A program made the translations under genes and the position numbers. DNA of 64,000 bases from Streptomyces spinosisporus (GTDB taxonomy: Bacteria; Actinomycetota; Actinomycetes; Streptomycetales; Streptomycetaceae), in the NCBI RefSeq assembly GCF_022698145.1, contig NZ_JALDAX010000003.1, positions 186,001-250,000 on the forward strand, given 5' to 3'. Under the pieces are notes generated by a model, which did no database searches, was not told where the DNA came from, and saw only the letters and a list, made by a program, of their open reading frames with translations. Below, piece by piece: positions 34,233 through 42,108 of the stretch; position 1 is the stretch's first letter, and every line of letters begins with the position of its first letter.

Positions 34233-35102
34233 GTGCCCCGAGTCGCCCTCGCCACCTACGACCCCGGACCGCAACCCAGCAAGGACCGCGACCTTCCGGG
34301 GCTGGTGCGGGCGCTGCGGGAGGCCGGGGCCGAGGCGGTCGCCGTGCCCTGGGACGACCCCGGCACCGACTGGAGCGCCTTCGACCTGGTCGTCATCCGG
34401 TCGACCTGGGACTACAGCTGGCGGGCGGAGGAGTTCGTGGCCTGGGCGCGGAAGGTCGCCGGGCTCACCCGGCTCGCCAACCCGGCCGAGGTCGTGCGCT
34501 GGAACACCGACAAGCGCTACCTCGGCGATCTGGCCGCGGCGGGCGTGCCCGTCGTGCCGACCCGGTATCTCGCACCCGGCGACACCCCCGACCTGCCCGG
34601 CGACCACGAGTACGTCGTCAAGCCGGCCTCGGGCGCGGGCGCCCGCTACGCCGCCCGCTACACGCCGGACGACCACGACACGGCGCTACGGCACCTCGCG
34701 CGCATGCACGACGAGGGGCTGACCGCGATGGTGCAGCCGTATCTGACCGGCATCGACGTCGGCGGGGAGCGGGCGCTGCAGTTCTTCGGCGGGCGGTTCC
34801 TGCACGCCGGGCGCAAGGGTGCCGTGCTGGCGCCGGGCACCGCGTACGACGCCGCCAAGGTGGCCCACCCGGACCTGGTGCCGTGGACGCCCGCCCCGGC
34901 CGAACTCGCCCTCGCGGAGCAGGCGTTGGCCGCCGTGCCGGACGCGCCCGAGCTGCTGTACGCGCGCGTGGACGTGGTCGACGGGGAGGACGGGCAGCCG
35001 GTGCTGATGGAGCTGGAGCTCGTCGAGCCGAACCTGTTCCTCGATTTGCACCCGGGGTCGCGGGCCGTGGTCAGGGACGCGATTCTGGCGGCGGCGCGGT
35101 AG
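34233..35102 (+). CDS. ATP-grasp family protein
   Basis: This 289-residue protein has the ATP-grasp layout. An N-terminal alpha/beta domain carries FDLVVIRSTWDYSW. The central ATP-binding part has NTDKRYLGDLAAAGVPVVPT, EYVVKPASGAGARYAARY and VQPYLTGIDVGGERALQF. The C-terminal catalytic part ends PVLMELELVEPNLFLDLHPG, where E-L-E and N are the Mg-ATP ligands. Such enzymes join a carboxylate to an amine or thiol through an acyl phosphate; this branch includes cycloserine-ligase-like and glutathione-synthetase-like proteins. The GTG start has GGAG six bases upstream. No biosynthetic partners adjoin it. Its end overlaps the convergent TetR gene by 32 bases. Confidence 0.85.
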   Translation: MPRVALATYDPGPQPSKDRDLPGLVRALREAGAEAVAVPWDDPGTDWSAFDLVVIRSTWDYSWRAEEFVAWARKVAGLTRLANPAEVVRWNTDKRYLGDLAAAGVPVVPTRYLAPGDTPDLPGDHEYVVKPASGAGARYAARYTPDDHDTALRHLARMHDEGLTAMVQPYLTGIDVGGERALQFFGGRFLHAGRKGAVLAPGTAYDAAKVAHPDLVPWTPAPAELALAEQALAAVPDAPELLYARVDVVDGEDGQPVLMELELVEPNLFLDLHPGSRAVVRDAILAAAR

Positions 35103-35757
35103 CCGAGTCCGTCGTGTCCGAGGTGTCCCTGGCGCCTGTGTGCAGGGTGCGCAGGCCCGCCACGACGATCGACAGGGCGTAGCCGAAGTCGTCGTCCGGG
35201 GAGGCGGCGGACGCGTGCCGTTCGTGCATCGAGCGGGCCATGAAGGGGAACGGGAAGTCCGCGGCGTCGAGGACGGCCCGCTCGGCCTCCGGGTCGGGCC
35301 GGGTCTGCTCCTCGACCACGCGGCCGACGAGGAAGTGGATCGACGCCCCGGCCGCGCGGGAGGCGTCGGCCAGGCTGAAGCCCGCCTCGTGGAGGACCTG
35401 GGTGATGCGCTCGGCGTGCAGACCGAGTGCGTGGGCCCGGCGCAGATCGGCCCCTGAGGCGACCGAGGCGCCGTCCCGGTGCGCGAGCAGGGCGCGGCGC
35501 AGACCGCCGAGGATCTCCTCCAGCCACTCCCACCAGGGCTGACCGGGAGCCGGGCGGTCCAGGCGTGCTGCGGCGGGCGCCAGCATCGCGTCCGTCATCT
35601 GGTCCAGCAGGGCGCGCTTGTTGGCGAAGTGCCAGTACAACGCGGGGGCCTGGACGCCGAGTTCGCGGGCCAGCCGGCGCACGGTGAGCTTTTCCAGGCC
35701 CTCGGCGTCGAGCAGTCGCAGGGCGGTGCGTGCCGCGTGGTCCCTGTCGATGGCCAA
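35071..35757 (-). CDS. TetR-family regulator (TetR class, C-terminal domain 1)
   Basis: This is a 228-residue repressor. The N-terminal helix-turn-helix reads ALRLLDAEGLEKLTVRRLAR, then ELGVQAPALYWHFANKRALL, very like classical tetracycline repressors. The C-terminal ligand domain (about residues 70-210) has the FLVGRVVEEQ segment typical of TetR_C_1. The start is a TTG at 35757 with GAAGGA upstream; no ATG or GTG lies in frame nearby. It is divergent from an FAD monooxygenase, with two near-palindromic operators between them. So it probably represses that gene and itself until a hydrophobic or aromatic ligand is bound. Confidence 0.9.
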   Translation of the reverse strand: MAIDRDHAARTALRLLDAEGLEKLTVRRLARELGVQAPALYWHFANKRALLDQMTDAMLAPAAARLDRPAPGQPWWEWLEEILGGLRRALLAHRDGASVASGADLRRAHALGLHAERITQVLHEAGFSLADASRAAGASIHFLVGRVVEEQTRPDPEAERAVLDAADFPFPFMARSMHERHASAASPDDDFGYALSIVVAGLRTLHTGARDTSDTTDSATAPPPESRP

Positions 35758-35843
35758 GCGATTGTGGTCCTTCCCCGAGGCGGGCGACGGCTGGTCGCCC
35801 TGCTCGCGTGCGGTGTCCGCTTTCCGATGCCGCTGCTTGACAG

Positions 35844-35857
35844 CTTAACAAGTTAAG
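35844..35857. promoter_or_regulatory. TetR operator candidate 1
   Basis: CTTAACAAGTTAAG is an inverted repeat, CTTAAC/GTTAAG around AA. It follows a TTGACA box (35837-35842) and would cover the promoter of the monooxygenase gene. Confidence 0.8.
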
Positions 35858-35875
35858 GGAAGCGTTGAGGGTGCG

Positions 35876-35889
35876 CTTAACTTGTTAAG
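35876..35889. promoter_or_regulatory. TetR operator candidate 2
   Basis: CTTAACTTGTTAAG has the same arms as site 1 with the centre TT, that is, site 1 read on the other strand. It runs into the ribosome site of the monooxygenase gene. Site-to-site centre distance is 32 bases, about three helical turns. Confidence 0.8.
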
Positions 35890-35900
35890 GAGGGGTGGGC

Positions 35901-37436
35901 ATGACCCACGACGCCGATGTGATCGTGGTCGGAGCGGGCCCCGTAGGACTCCTGCTCGCGGCCGAACTGCGCCTCGCCGGCGCGACACCACTGGTCCTCG
36001 AACGGCTCGCGGTCCCGTCGCCGCAGCACAAGGCGCGCAGCGTCGGGCCACTGGCCGCCGAGGCGCTGGTCCGCCGCGGCCTCGGCGAGCGGCTGGCCGC
36101 GCACGGCGGGGCCGGAGCCGCCGACAAGGCCCGGGACCACGGCAGCGAGAAGGGCCACTTCTCCACGATCTTCAAGATCGAACAGGCGCTGCAGGAGGAG
36201 CCCGAGCGGCAGAGCGTGTTCATCTGGCAGCCGGACCTGGAGGCACTGCTCGGGGCGTACGCGAGTGGGCTCGGCGTCGAGGTCCGCCGTGAGCACACCG
36301 TCACCGGGCTCACGCAGGACGCGGACGGCGTGACGGTGACCGTGGCCGCCCCGCACGGTGAGCGTTCGCTGCGCGCCGCCTACGCCGTCGGCTGCGACGG
36401 CGGCCGCAGCACGGTGCGCCGTCTGACGGGCTTCGCCTTCCCGGGCACCGCCCCGATCATGACCGCACGGCGCGCCCAGGCCGAGATCCTCAAGGGTGCG
36501 GAGCAGCTCCCGCCGCCGGGGCGGCAGCCCCGCGGCATCCTCTACTACGGCAACGGCATGCTCGCCACCTTCGACTTCTTCGGCGACACCCCCGAGGAAC
36601 GGGACGCTCCGCTGACCGCGGAGGAACTTCAGGACAGCGTCCGCAGGATCACCGGGGCCGACATCGAGGTCGCCGTCACGGGCGAGACCCTGCGCTTCGG
36701 CGACCACGCCCGGCAGGCCGACACCTACCGGCGAGGCCGCGTCCTGCTCGCCGGGGACGCCGCCCATGTCCACTCGCCCATGGGCGGCCAGGGCCTCAAC
36801 CTCGGCCTGATGGACGCCGTCAACCTCGGCTGGAAACTGGCCGCCGAGGTCCGCGGCGACGCCCCGCCCGGCCTGCTCGACAGCTACACCGCCGAGCGCC
36901 ACCCGGCCGGCGCCCGCGTCCTGCACAACACCCGCGCCCAGTCCGCACTGCTGACCCCCGGCCCGCACACCGACGCCCTGCGCGACATCTTCTCCGACCT
37001 GATGGACCTCCCCGACGTCAACCGCCACCTCGGCCGCATGCTGTCCGGCCTCGACGACACCTACGACTTCCCCTACCCGAGCCCCCACCCCCTGACCGGC
37101 CGCCACTGCCCCGACCTGACCGTCAGAACCGGCACGCGCGAGGAACGCCTGAGCACCTACACCCGTGAGGGACGCCCCGTCCTCCTCGCACCGGACCTGA
37201 GGCCGGCCGAGCCCTGGCGACGACGCGTCGAACTCGTCCGGATCGAGTCCATCGCCCACGACGGCCTCGACGCCGTACTGGTACGCCCGGACGGGGCGAT
37301 CGCTTGGGCGTCGGGGGCCGGCGCAGGGGGTGGTGCCGGAAATGGAGCCGGAGTCGCAACCGGAGCCGGATCCGATGCCGACGGACCGGTGGACGAGGCC
37401 CTGGAGACCGCCCTGGCCGCCTGGTTCAGTCGCTGA
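35901..37436 (+). CDS. FAD-dependent aromatic monooxygenase (class A flavoprotein)
   Basis: This is a 511-residue hydroxylase of the PHBH/PgaE type. The N-terminal FAD fold VIVVGAGPVG (GxGxxG at 11-16) is followed by the conserved DG region GCDGGRSTVRRLTGF and the FAD ribityl motif GDAAHVHSPMGGQGLNLG (D286). The C-terminal thioredoxin-like part (from about residue 400) resembles aromatic polyketide hydroxylases and antibiotic-inactivating monooxygenases. The tail has a Gly/Ala-rich low-complexity stretch. The ATG at 35901 has AGGAGG at 35888-35893. Control by the divergent TetR-type repressor suggests an inducible role in oxidising an aromatic compound or drug. It ends 11 bases inside the convergent gene. 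Confidence 0.9.
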   Translation: MTHDADVIVVGAGPVGLLLAAELRLAGATPLVLERLAVPSPQHKARSVGPLAAEALVRRGLGERLAAHGGAGAADKARDHGSEKGHFSTIFKIEQALQEEPERQSVFIWQPDLEALLGAYASGLGVEVRREHTVTGLTQDADGVTVTVAAPHGERSLRAAYAVGCDGGRSTVRRLTGFAFPGTAPIMTARRAQAEILKGAEQLPPPGRQPRGILYYGNGMLATFDFFGDTPEERDAPLTAEELQDSVRRITGADIEVAVTGETLRFGDHARQADTYRRGRVLLAGDAAHVHSPMGGQGLNLGLMDAVNLGWKLAAEVRGDAPPGLLDSYTAERHPAGARVLHNTRAQSALLTPGPHTDALRDIFSDLMDLPDVNRHLGRMLSGLDDTYDFPYPSPHPLTGRHCPDLTVRTGTREERLSTYTREGRPVLLAPDLRPAEPWRRRVELVRIESIAHDGLDAVLVRPDGAIAWASGAGAGGGAGNGAGVATGAGSDADGPVDEALETALAAWFSR

Positions 37437-38025
37437 CGGCGGTGCGTTGCAGCAGCCCCCAGGTGAACTCCGCGGCCACCTGACGCGGCACCCCCTGTGC
37501 GTCCGGGGCCGTGAAGGACAGGCCCCAGCGGGTTGGGGCTGTGCCCTCCAGTGGGCGGGTGGGGGCGAAGGCGTGGGCGGCCTCGTCGACTGTGCAGGAC
37601 CAGGGGGTGAGGTCGTCGAGGGTCCTCAGGGTGGGGCCCTCGGCGCCCGGGGCGCGTACCAGCCATTCGTTCCAGACGGCGCCGTTGGGGGCGAGGAGGG
37701 CCTCGAAGCGCAGGTCGGGCCAGAGGGGGACGGGCCAGAGCAGGGCCTCGCAGTCCAGGTCGCCGATCTTGCGGGGGAGCGTGGCCTCGGGTGTGCCGAG
37801 GATCGAGCGGTAGCGGGAGGCGGCCGCGCGGCCGCGGGGGGAGTGCAGCATCGCCTGCCAGCGTTTGTTGGCCTCCCTCATGTCGGCGATGGAGACGCCC
37901 AGTTGGTGCCGGGCGTCCTCCACGAGGTCCGGATTGTGGTCGGCCATGCGGCGCAGCAGGACCAGCTGGAAGTCGAGCGGGGTGAAGGGGCTAGCGGGGC
38001 GCTTGGCGGACGGCATGGGAACCAT
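37426..38025 (-). CDS. protein of unknown function, last gene of the glycan cluster
   Basis: This is a protein of about 199 residues that I do not recognise. It is soluble, rich in Trp and Pro, and begins FTPLDFQLVLLRRMADHNPD after a short leader; later parts have DLDCEALLWPVPLWPDLRFE and WNEWLVRAP. It starts 25-35 bases inside the FkbM gene, so it belongs to the same coupled string. Two starts are possible, ATG at 38025 (chosen) and ATG at 38016; neither has a strong ribosome site, which fits coupled translation. A role in glycan or methyl-transfer chemistry is guilt by association only. Confidence 0.7.
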   Translation of the reverse strand: MVPMPSAKRPASPFTPLDFQLVLLRRMADHNPDLVEDARHQLGVSIADMREANKRWQAMLHSPRGRAAASRYRSILGTPEATLPRKIGDLDCEALLWPVPLWPDLRFEALLAPNGAVWNEWLVRAPGAEGPTLRTLDDLTPWSCTVDEAAHAFAPTRPLEGTAPTRWGLSFTAPDAQGVPRQVAAEFTWGLLQRTAVSD

Positions 38026-38827
38026 GGTCGCCCATGCCGTGTTCGACCGCGCTGCCGCCGGGGCGCCGCCCGTCCGGGAGGAACAGGACGGAGTTGACGT
38101 AGCGCGGATGGCGGCGGAAGGGCAGGACGCGGCCCAGCAGTCCCTGGGAGACGACGTGCGCGGCGGTGGCCTGGTGCGCCTCCAGGGGGAACTGCGCGAG
38201 CGGCACCCAGGTCGAGCCCGGCAGCACCCAGCCGTCGTAGCGGAGCAGGGAGAGATAGGTGACGACGCGGGCGATCGGCTGGATGCGGGACTCCAGCTCC
38301 ACGAACAGCGCCGGGCGGTCGCGCGCCAGCAGCCCCGTGGCGCCCCGCAGCACCGCGAGCTCCCCGCCGTCCACGTCGATCTTGATGAAGTCGACGTCAC
38401 GCAGGCCGAGTTCGTCGAGGGTGACGCAGGGGACGTGCAGGGAGCGGGCGTGGATGTCCCGCCGGACCAGGGAGGACACCCCCCGGTCACCGGAGTCGTC
38501 GGCCGGGAACCACAGCCGGGCGGTGCCCGGGCGGTCGGAGGCGGCGGCCTGGACGACGCGTACGTTCGACGGGGTCGCGGAGTCGAGCAGCCGGGCCAGA
38601 TGGGGGACGGGTTCCACGGTCACGACGTCGCGTGCCCGCCCGGCCAGGCGTCGCGTCCACGGGCCGTACCAGCCGCCGACGTCCACGGCGGTGCCGCAGC
38701 CGGACGGGCACAGGTCGGCCAGCCGGGCCAGTTCGGGCTCGAAGCGCGGATAGACCGCCCGCGCGGTGGCGGCCACCAGCCGGGTGGGCAGCAGCGGGGC
38801 AAGCCGGGCGGCCAGGGTGCGGGACAT
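37991..38827 (-). CDS. FkbM-family methyltransferase
   Basis: This 278-residue SAM-dependent methyltransferase has motif I AVDVGGWYGPWTRRL and the FkbM signature DFIKIDVDGGELAVLRG. The family usually O-methylates hydroxyls on sugars or polyketides. Its ATG overlaps the stop of the Trm112-like gene (TGATG), and it sits in a string of surface-glycan genes. So methylation of a sugar in an envelope polysaccharide or glycolipid is the likely job. The first 40 residues hold a basic, partly hydrophobic stretch (LAPLLPTRLVAATARAVYP). Confidence 0.87.
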   Translation of the reverse strand: MSRTLAARLAPLLPTRLVAATARAVYPRFEPELARLADLCPSGCGTAVDVGGWYGPWTRRLAGRARDVVTVEPVPHLARLLDSATPSNVRVVQAAASDRPGTARLWFPADDSGDRGVSSLVRRDIHARSLHVPCVTLDELGLRDVDFIKIDVDGGELAVLRGATGLLARDRPALFVELESRIQPIARVVTYLSLLRYDGWVLPGSTWVPLAQFPLEAHQATAAHVVSQGLLGRVLPFRRHPRYVNSVLFLPDGRRPGGSAVEHGMGDHGSHAVRQAPR

Positions 38828-39051
38828 CACCGGGCCATCCGCTCCAGCAGGATCTCGTGCTCGGCGTCCGACACCTGCTCGCCGGAGGACGGAAGCAGTT
38901 GCGGGATGCCGTCCACGATCGGGTAACGGCGGTGCAGACGCGGGTTGTAGAGCGCCTCGTGCTCCGTCGGCCCGGTCGGCACGAGAAGGTGCAGCGAGCC
39001 CTTGTCGAGCGGGCACGCAAGGATCTGCAGCAGCGGGTCGTCGGGGTTCAT
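38827..39051 (-). CDS. Trm112-like small protein
   Basis: This 74-residue protein begins MNPDDPLLQILACPLDKGSL and continues YNPRLHRRYPIVDGIPQLLP, the usual Trm112/YcaR pattern. In eukaryotes and archaea Trm112 activates several methyltransferases; in bacteria the short form is common near glycan and cofactor genes. The usual second Cys of the CPxC motif is Asp here, so zinc binding through that site is unlikely. It overlaps its neighbours at both ends (ATGA and TGATG) and lies directly before an FkbM methyltransferase, which makes an activating role there an attractive guess. Confidence 0.85.
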   Translation of the reverse strand: MNPDDPLLQILACPLDKGSLHLLVPTGPTEHEALYNPRLHRRYPIVDGIPQLLPSSGEQVSDAEHEILLERMAR

Positions 39052-39977
39052 GGAGGGGTCAACTCCTTGGTGGGGATGGGGGGTTGAGAGGGCTGAGGAT
39101 CGTGTTTGGGCATGGCGAGAAGGACGGACACGGCCAGCGCGATCCCCGCCAGACGCAGCGCGAGCCGCAGCGGGTCCTGCGGAAGCGACTCGCCGAACGA
39201 GAGCGTGCCGAGCACGGCCGTGTACAGGCAGGTGACCGTGGTGCACACGGGCACGATCAGCGAGGCCCGGCAGCGCTGCAGCGCGGCCTGCGACATGACG
39301 AGGCCGAACGCGCCGGTGAACAGCAGGAGATAGGGGTACGGCGAGCGGAGCACCCCGGACACCGCCGGCCCGAGCCCACGGGCGGTCAGACAGCTCGACA
39401 CGCCCTTGATGGCGAGCGAGCTGACCCCGTACAGCAGGCCCACGGCCACCCCGTACTCCACCCCCGTGGTCGGCGCACGGTGCCGGTGGCGGGCGCGGCG
39501 CTCCGCGGAGCCGTAGAGCCACACCCCGCCCGCGAGCGACGGCACGCACACCAGCAGGATCAGCGGGTACGGCGCGCTGCGGCTGACGGAGTCGGCGCCC
39601 GCGCCCTGCTCCTTGAGCGAGAGCACGACCATGAGCAGGGCGCCGAGGATCGCACCGAGCGCGTACCGCTCCCGTCCCGTGGTCTCCTCGCCGAGCAGCC
39701 GGGCCGACAGCAGCACGAGCAGCACCAGTCCGGAGACGAAGATGCCCTGGGCGGCGGCGATCGGCAGGGTGCGGTAGACGACGAGCTGGGCGCCGAACCC
39801 GGCGGCCAGGGCGAGCGAGCCGCCGATCCACAGCGGGCTGCCGAGCACCAGCCGCAGCAGCCGGGCGGGCTTGCGGATGGTCACCTCGGGGAGAGCGGTC
39901 AGCGCCCGTTTCTCCAGGACGAAACCGAGGCTGTACAGGGTGTTCGCCATCAACGCCGCGGCCACTCCCCACCACAT
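39048..39977 (-). CDS. DMT-superfamily (EamA-like) membrane permease
   Basis: This 309-residue integral membrane protein has about nine to ten hydrophobic segments, starting MWWGVAAALMANTLYSLGFV and including LPIAAAQGIFVSGLVLLVLL and ASLIVPVCTTVTCLYTAVLG. The two-repeat layout is that of drug/metabolite transporters. In this cluster it could move a lipid-linked sugar or small precursor across the membrane, in the manner of EmrE-like flippases for undecaprenyl-phosphate sugars. The tail is Pro-rich and cytoplasmic. It overlaps the Trm112-like gene (ATGA). Confidence 0.83.
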   Translation of the reverse strand: MWWGVAAALMANTLYSLGFVLEKRALTALPEVTIRKPARLLRLVLGSPLWIGGSLALAAGFGAQLVVYRTLPIAAAQGIFVSGLVLLVLLSARLLGEETTGRERYALGAILGALLMVVLSLKEQGAGADSVSRSAPYPLILLVCVPSLAGGVWLYGSAERRARHRHRAPTTGVEYGVAVGLLYGVSSLAIKGVSSCLTARGLGPAVSGVLRSPYPYLLLFTGAFGLVMSQAALQRCRASLIVPVCTTVTCLYTAVLGTLSFGESLPQDPLRLALRLAGIALAVSVLLAMPKHDPQPSQPPIPTKELTPP

Positions 39978-39988
39978 GGCGGCCCCCT

Positions 39989-40723
39989 CTACGTCTTCCT
40001 CGCGTGCAGGAGCAGGATCGAGGCGAGGGAGGGTCTGGAGCAGGCCAGCCGGTCGAGGGCGCGCAGAGGGCGGGGCACGCCGTGGAAGGGCGCGCCCTTC
40101 AGCCCCACCACCTCGAATCCGGCGGCGGTGACGAACTCCCGCAGCGCACGGGCGGTGTAGAGCCGCAGATGTCCGACCACCTCCTTTCCCGGGCGGCCGT
40201 GGATCGCGCGCAGGCTGACCTCGGAGAACACGGGCTGCACCCCGGCTAGCAGCAGGGCGCGGTTGTACCAGGCGGCCAGGTTCGGTGTGGAGAGCATCAG
40301 ATGGCCGCCCGGGCGCAGGACCCGGCGGATCTCGTCGAGTGCCGAGTCCGGGTCGACCAGATGCTCGACGACCTCGCTGAACAGCACGGCGTCGGCGCAA
40401 CCGGCCTTCAACGGCAGCCCCCCGCCGGTGAGTTCACCCCGGATCGCGTACGTCAGACGCGTACGGGCGCGGGTGAGGGCGTCTTGGGACCAGTCGACGC
40501 CGACGATGCGGTGGCCGCTCAGCAGGGGGGCCGCGGTGGCTGCGGCGGTGCCGTCGCCGCAGCCGATGTCGAGGACGGTGCGCGGTACGGCGCCTGCCGG
40601 GCCGAGGGCGGCGGCCAGCATCCGGGCCTGGCGGAGGCTGCGGGGGGTGCCGGAGGCGACGGGGACGGCGGGGTCCTCGTAGAAGTCGCGCAGGTCGGGG
40701 TGGTGCACCGGGGCGGTGGTCAC
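39989..40723 (-). CDS. class I SAM-dependent methyltransferase
   Basis: This 244-residue methyltransferase has motif I VLDIGCGDGTAAATAAP, an acidic motif II in IVGVDWSQDAL, and ADAVLFSEVVEHLVDPDSAL, then RVLRPGGHLMLSTPN as is usual in UbiE/Coq5-like and polysaccharide methyltransferases. The GTG start overlaps the stop of the condensation-like gene (GTGA) and has GGAGGTGA upstream. It is one of three methyltransferases in the cluster, which suggests a heavily methylated glycan or lipid carrier. Confidence 0.88.
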   Translation of the reverse strand: MTTAPVHHPDLRDFYEDPAVPVASGTPRSLRQARMLAAALGPAGAVPRTVLDIGCGDGTAAATAAPLLSGHRIVGVDWSQDALTRARTRLTYAIRGELTGGGLPLKAGCADAVLFSEVVEHLVDPDSALDEIRRVLRPGGHLMLSTPNLAAWYNRALLLAGVQPVFSEVSLRAIHGRPGKEVVGHLRLYTARALREFVTAAGFEVVGLKGAPFHGVPRPLRALDRLACSRPSLASILLLHARKT

Positions 40724-42108
40724 GGGGTCACCTCCGTGGCGTGCAGATAGTGCTCGAACAGGTCCCGCAGATGCGCGCCGTCGCCGTGGCTGAGCAGCGC
40801 GCGCGACCAGCGCAGGGCGAGGTGGAGGCGGCCCGCGGTGGAGGCGGTGGTGACGGTCAGGCCGCGCGGCATGCGTGCGGGCGCCGAGAACCAGACCGCG
40901 TACGCGCGGCCCGCCTCCTCGCCGAAGTCCAGCGGGTAGGGGACGCGGCCGATGTTGCTGAGCAGGGTCGTCGACGTCCACGGCGCGGCGGCCCTGCGCA
41001 GACCGCGGGTGAGGGCGGCGCGCCAGGTCACGGGGGTGACGGGGGCGGTGAGCAGGGCGGCGCCGTGCCCGAGCTGGGGGCGGGGCAGCGACTTCAGGGC
41101 GCGGGTACGGGTCGCCGTGCGGTGCAGCAGGGCGGGCATCTGCTCGGGGCCGTGTGCCGCCAACTCTTCGACGGCGAACGGTACTTCGACGAGCCGGGTG
41201 CCGTTGCCGATGGGCATGGTGGCGTCCCGGGGGCGGTCGTCCACGGGCATGGTGATGCGCAAGGGGCGCGGCGCGGCGCCGTGTTCGCGGTTCCAGTGGG
41301 CGATGGTGAGCGCGGTGGTGACCATGAGCTGGTCGTTCACCGTGTACGGCGAGCCCTTGGGCCGGTGTGGCAGGGGGAGTTCGGTGACGAGCATGCCGTT
41401 GCCGGGGGAGGGCTCGGGGGTGCCGGGGGCGACACGGGCGGGCGGGGACCAGTTGGAGGGGGTGTCGCCGGGGTCCTGGGGGGCGTCCGGTGTGCGTACG
41501 GGCGGTGCGGCGGGGGAGTTGTCGCGGCCGCCGTAGATCTCGGCGGCGGTGGCGAGCACCCGCAGGCAGGCGGGGCCATCGAGGGCGGTGTGGTTGATGG
41601 TGAGGAAGAGAACGGTGCCCGTGGGGCGCGGCGGCCTGGGTCCTTCGGACCTTCCGGGCGGCACACCGACGGCGTCCGTCGCCTCGCTGCCTTCCGCCGG
41701 GCCCGCGCCCTCCACCACCTCAAGGCGTATCGGCGGCGACAGGGACAGCGGCGGAGCCGTGGTCAGGGCCCGGGTGCGGGCGTCGCGCAGGGCGCAGCGG
41801 CCGGCCGGCGGGAACGTCACCACCTCGGTGTCCGGCTCGGCGGTCAACTCCCATTCGTAGCGCCGCCGGTACCAGGCACCGGGTGCCTCACGCATCAGGA
41901 TGCGGGGGTGCCTGCGCAGCGCCTCGCCGAACGCGCCGCGCAGCCGGTCGCGGTCGAGGCACCCCGGCAGATGCACCTCGATGTGCACGGTCTCCGGCTC
42001 CTCCTCCTGAAGACAGTGCCGGGCCACCTCATCGACGACCGGAAACGGGATCCGTACGGGCGGATGCGCCGGGCCTTCGGCGCGAGCGGGGCGGTCGAGC
42101 GCAGTCAC
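40720..42108 (-). CDS. condensation-domain-like (CoA-dependent acyltransferase fold) protein
   Basis: This 462-residue protein is related to NRPS condensation domains and PapA-type acyltransferases. The active-site motif HHxxxDG appears as INHTALDGPA, with Asn for the first His and the catalytic second His and Asp-Gly kept. Later there is TMPVDDRPRDATMPIGNGTR and STTLLSNIGRVPYPLDFGEE, as in the DFGWG-like region of the fold. It probably transfers an acyl group onto a sugar or lipid alcohol. It is coupled to the AftD-like gene (GTGA overlap). A Pro/Arg-rich insertion lies at about residues 130-165. It could acylate the glycan made by this cluster; this is inferred from position. Confidence 0.82.
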   Translation of the reverse strand: MTALDRPARAEGPAHPPVRIPFPVVDEVARHCLQEEEPETVHIEVHLPGCLDRDRLRGAFGEALRRHPRILMREAPGAWYRRRYEWELTAEPDTEVVTFPPAGRCALRDARTRALTTAPPLSLSPPIRLEVVEGAGPAEGSEATDAVGVPPGRSEGPRPPRPTGTVLFLTINHTALDGPACLRVLATAAEIYGGRDNSPAAPPVRTPDAPQDPGDTPSNWSPPARVAPGTPEPSPGNGMLVTELPLPHRPKGSPYTVNDQLMVTTALTIAHWNREHGAAPRPLRITMPVDDRPRDATMPIGNGTRLVEVPFAVEELAAHGPEQMPALLHRTATRTRALKSLPRPQLGHGAALLTAPVTPVTWRAALTRGLRRAAAPWTSTTLLSNIGRVPYPLDFGEEAGRAYAVWFSAPARMPRGLTVTTASTAGRLHLALRWSRALLSHGDGAHLRDLFEHYLHATEVTP

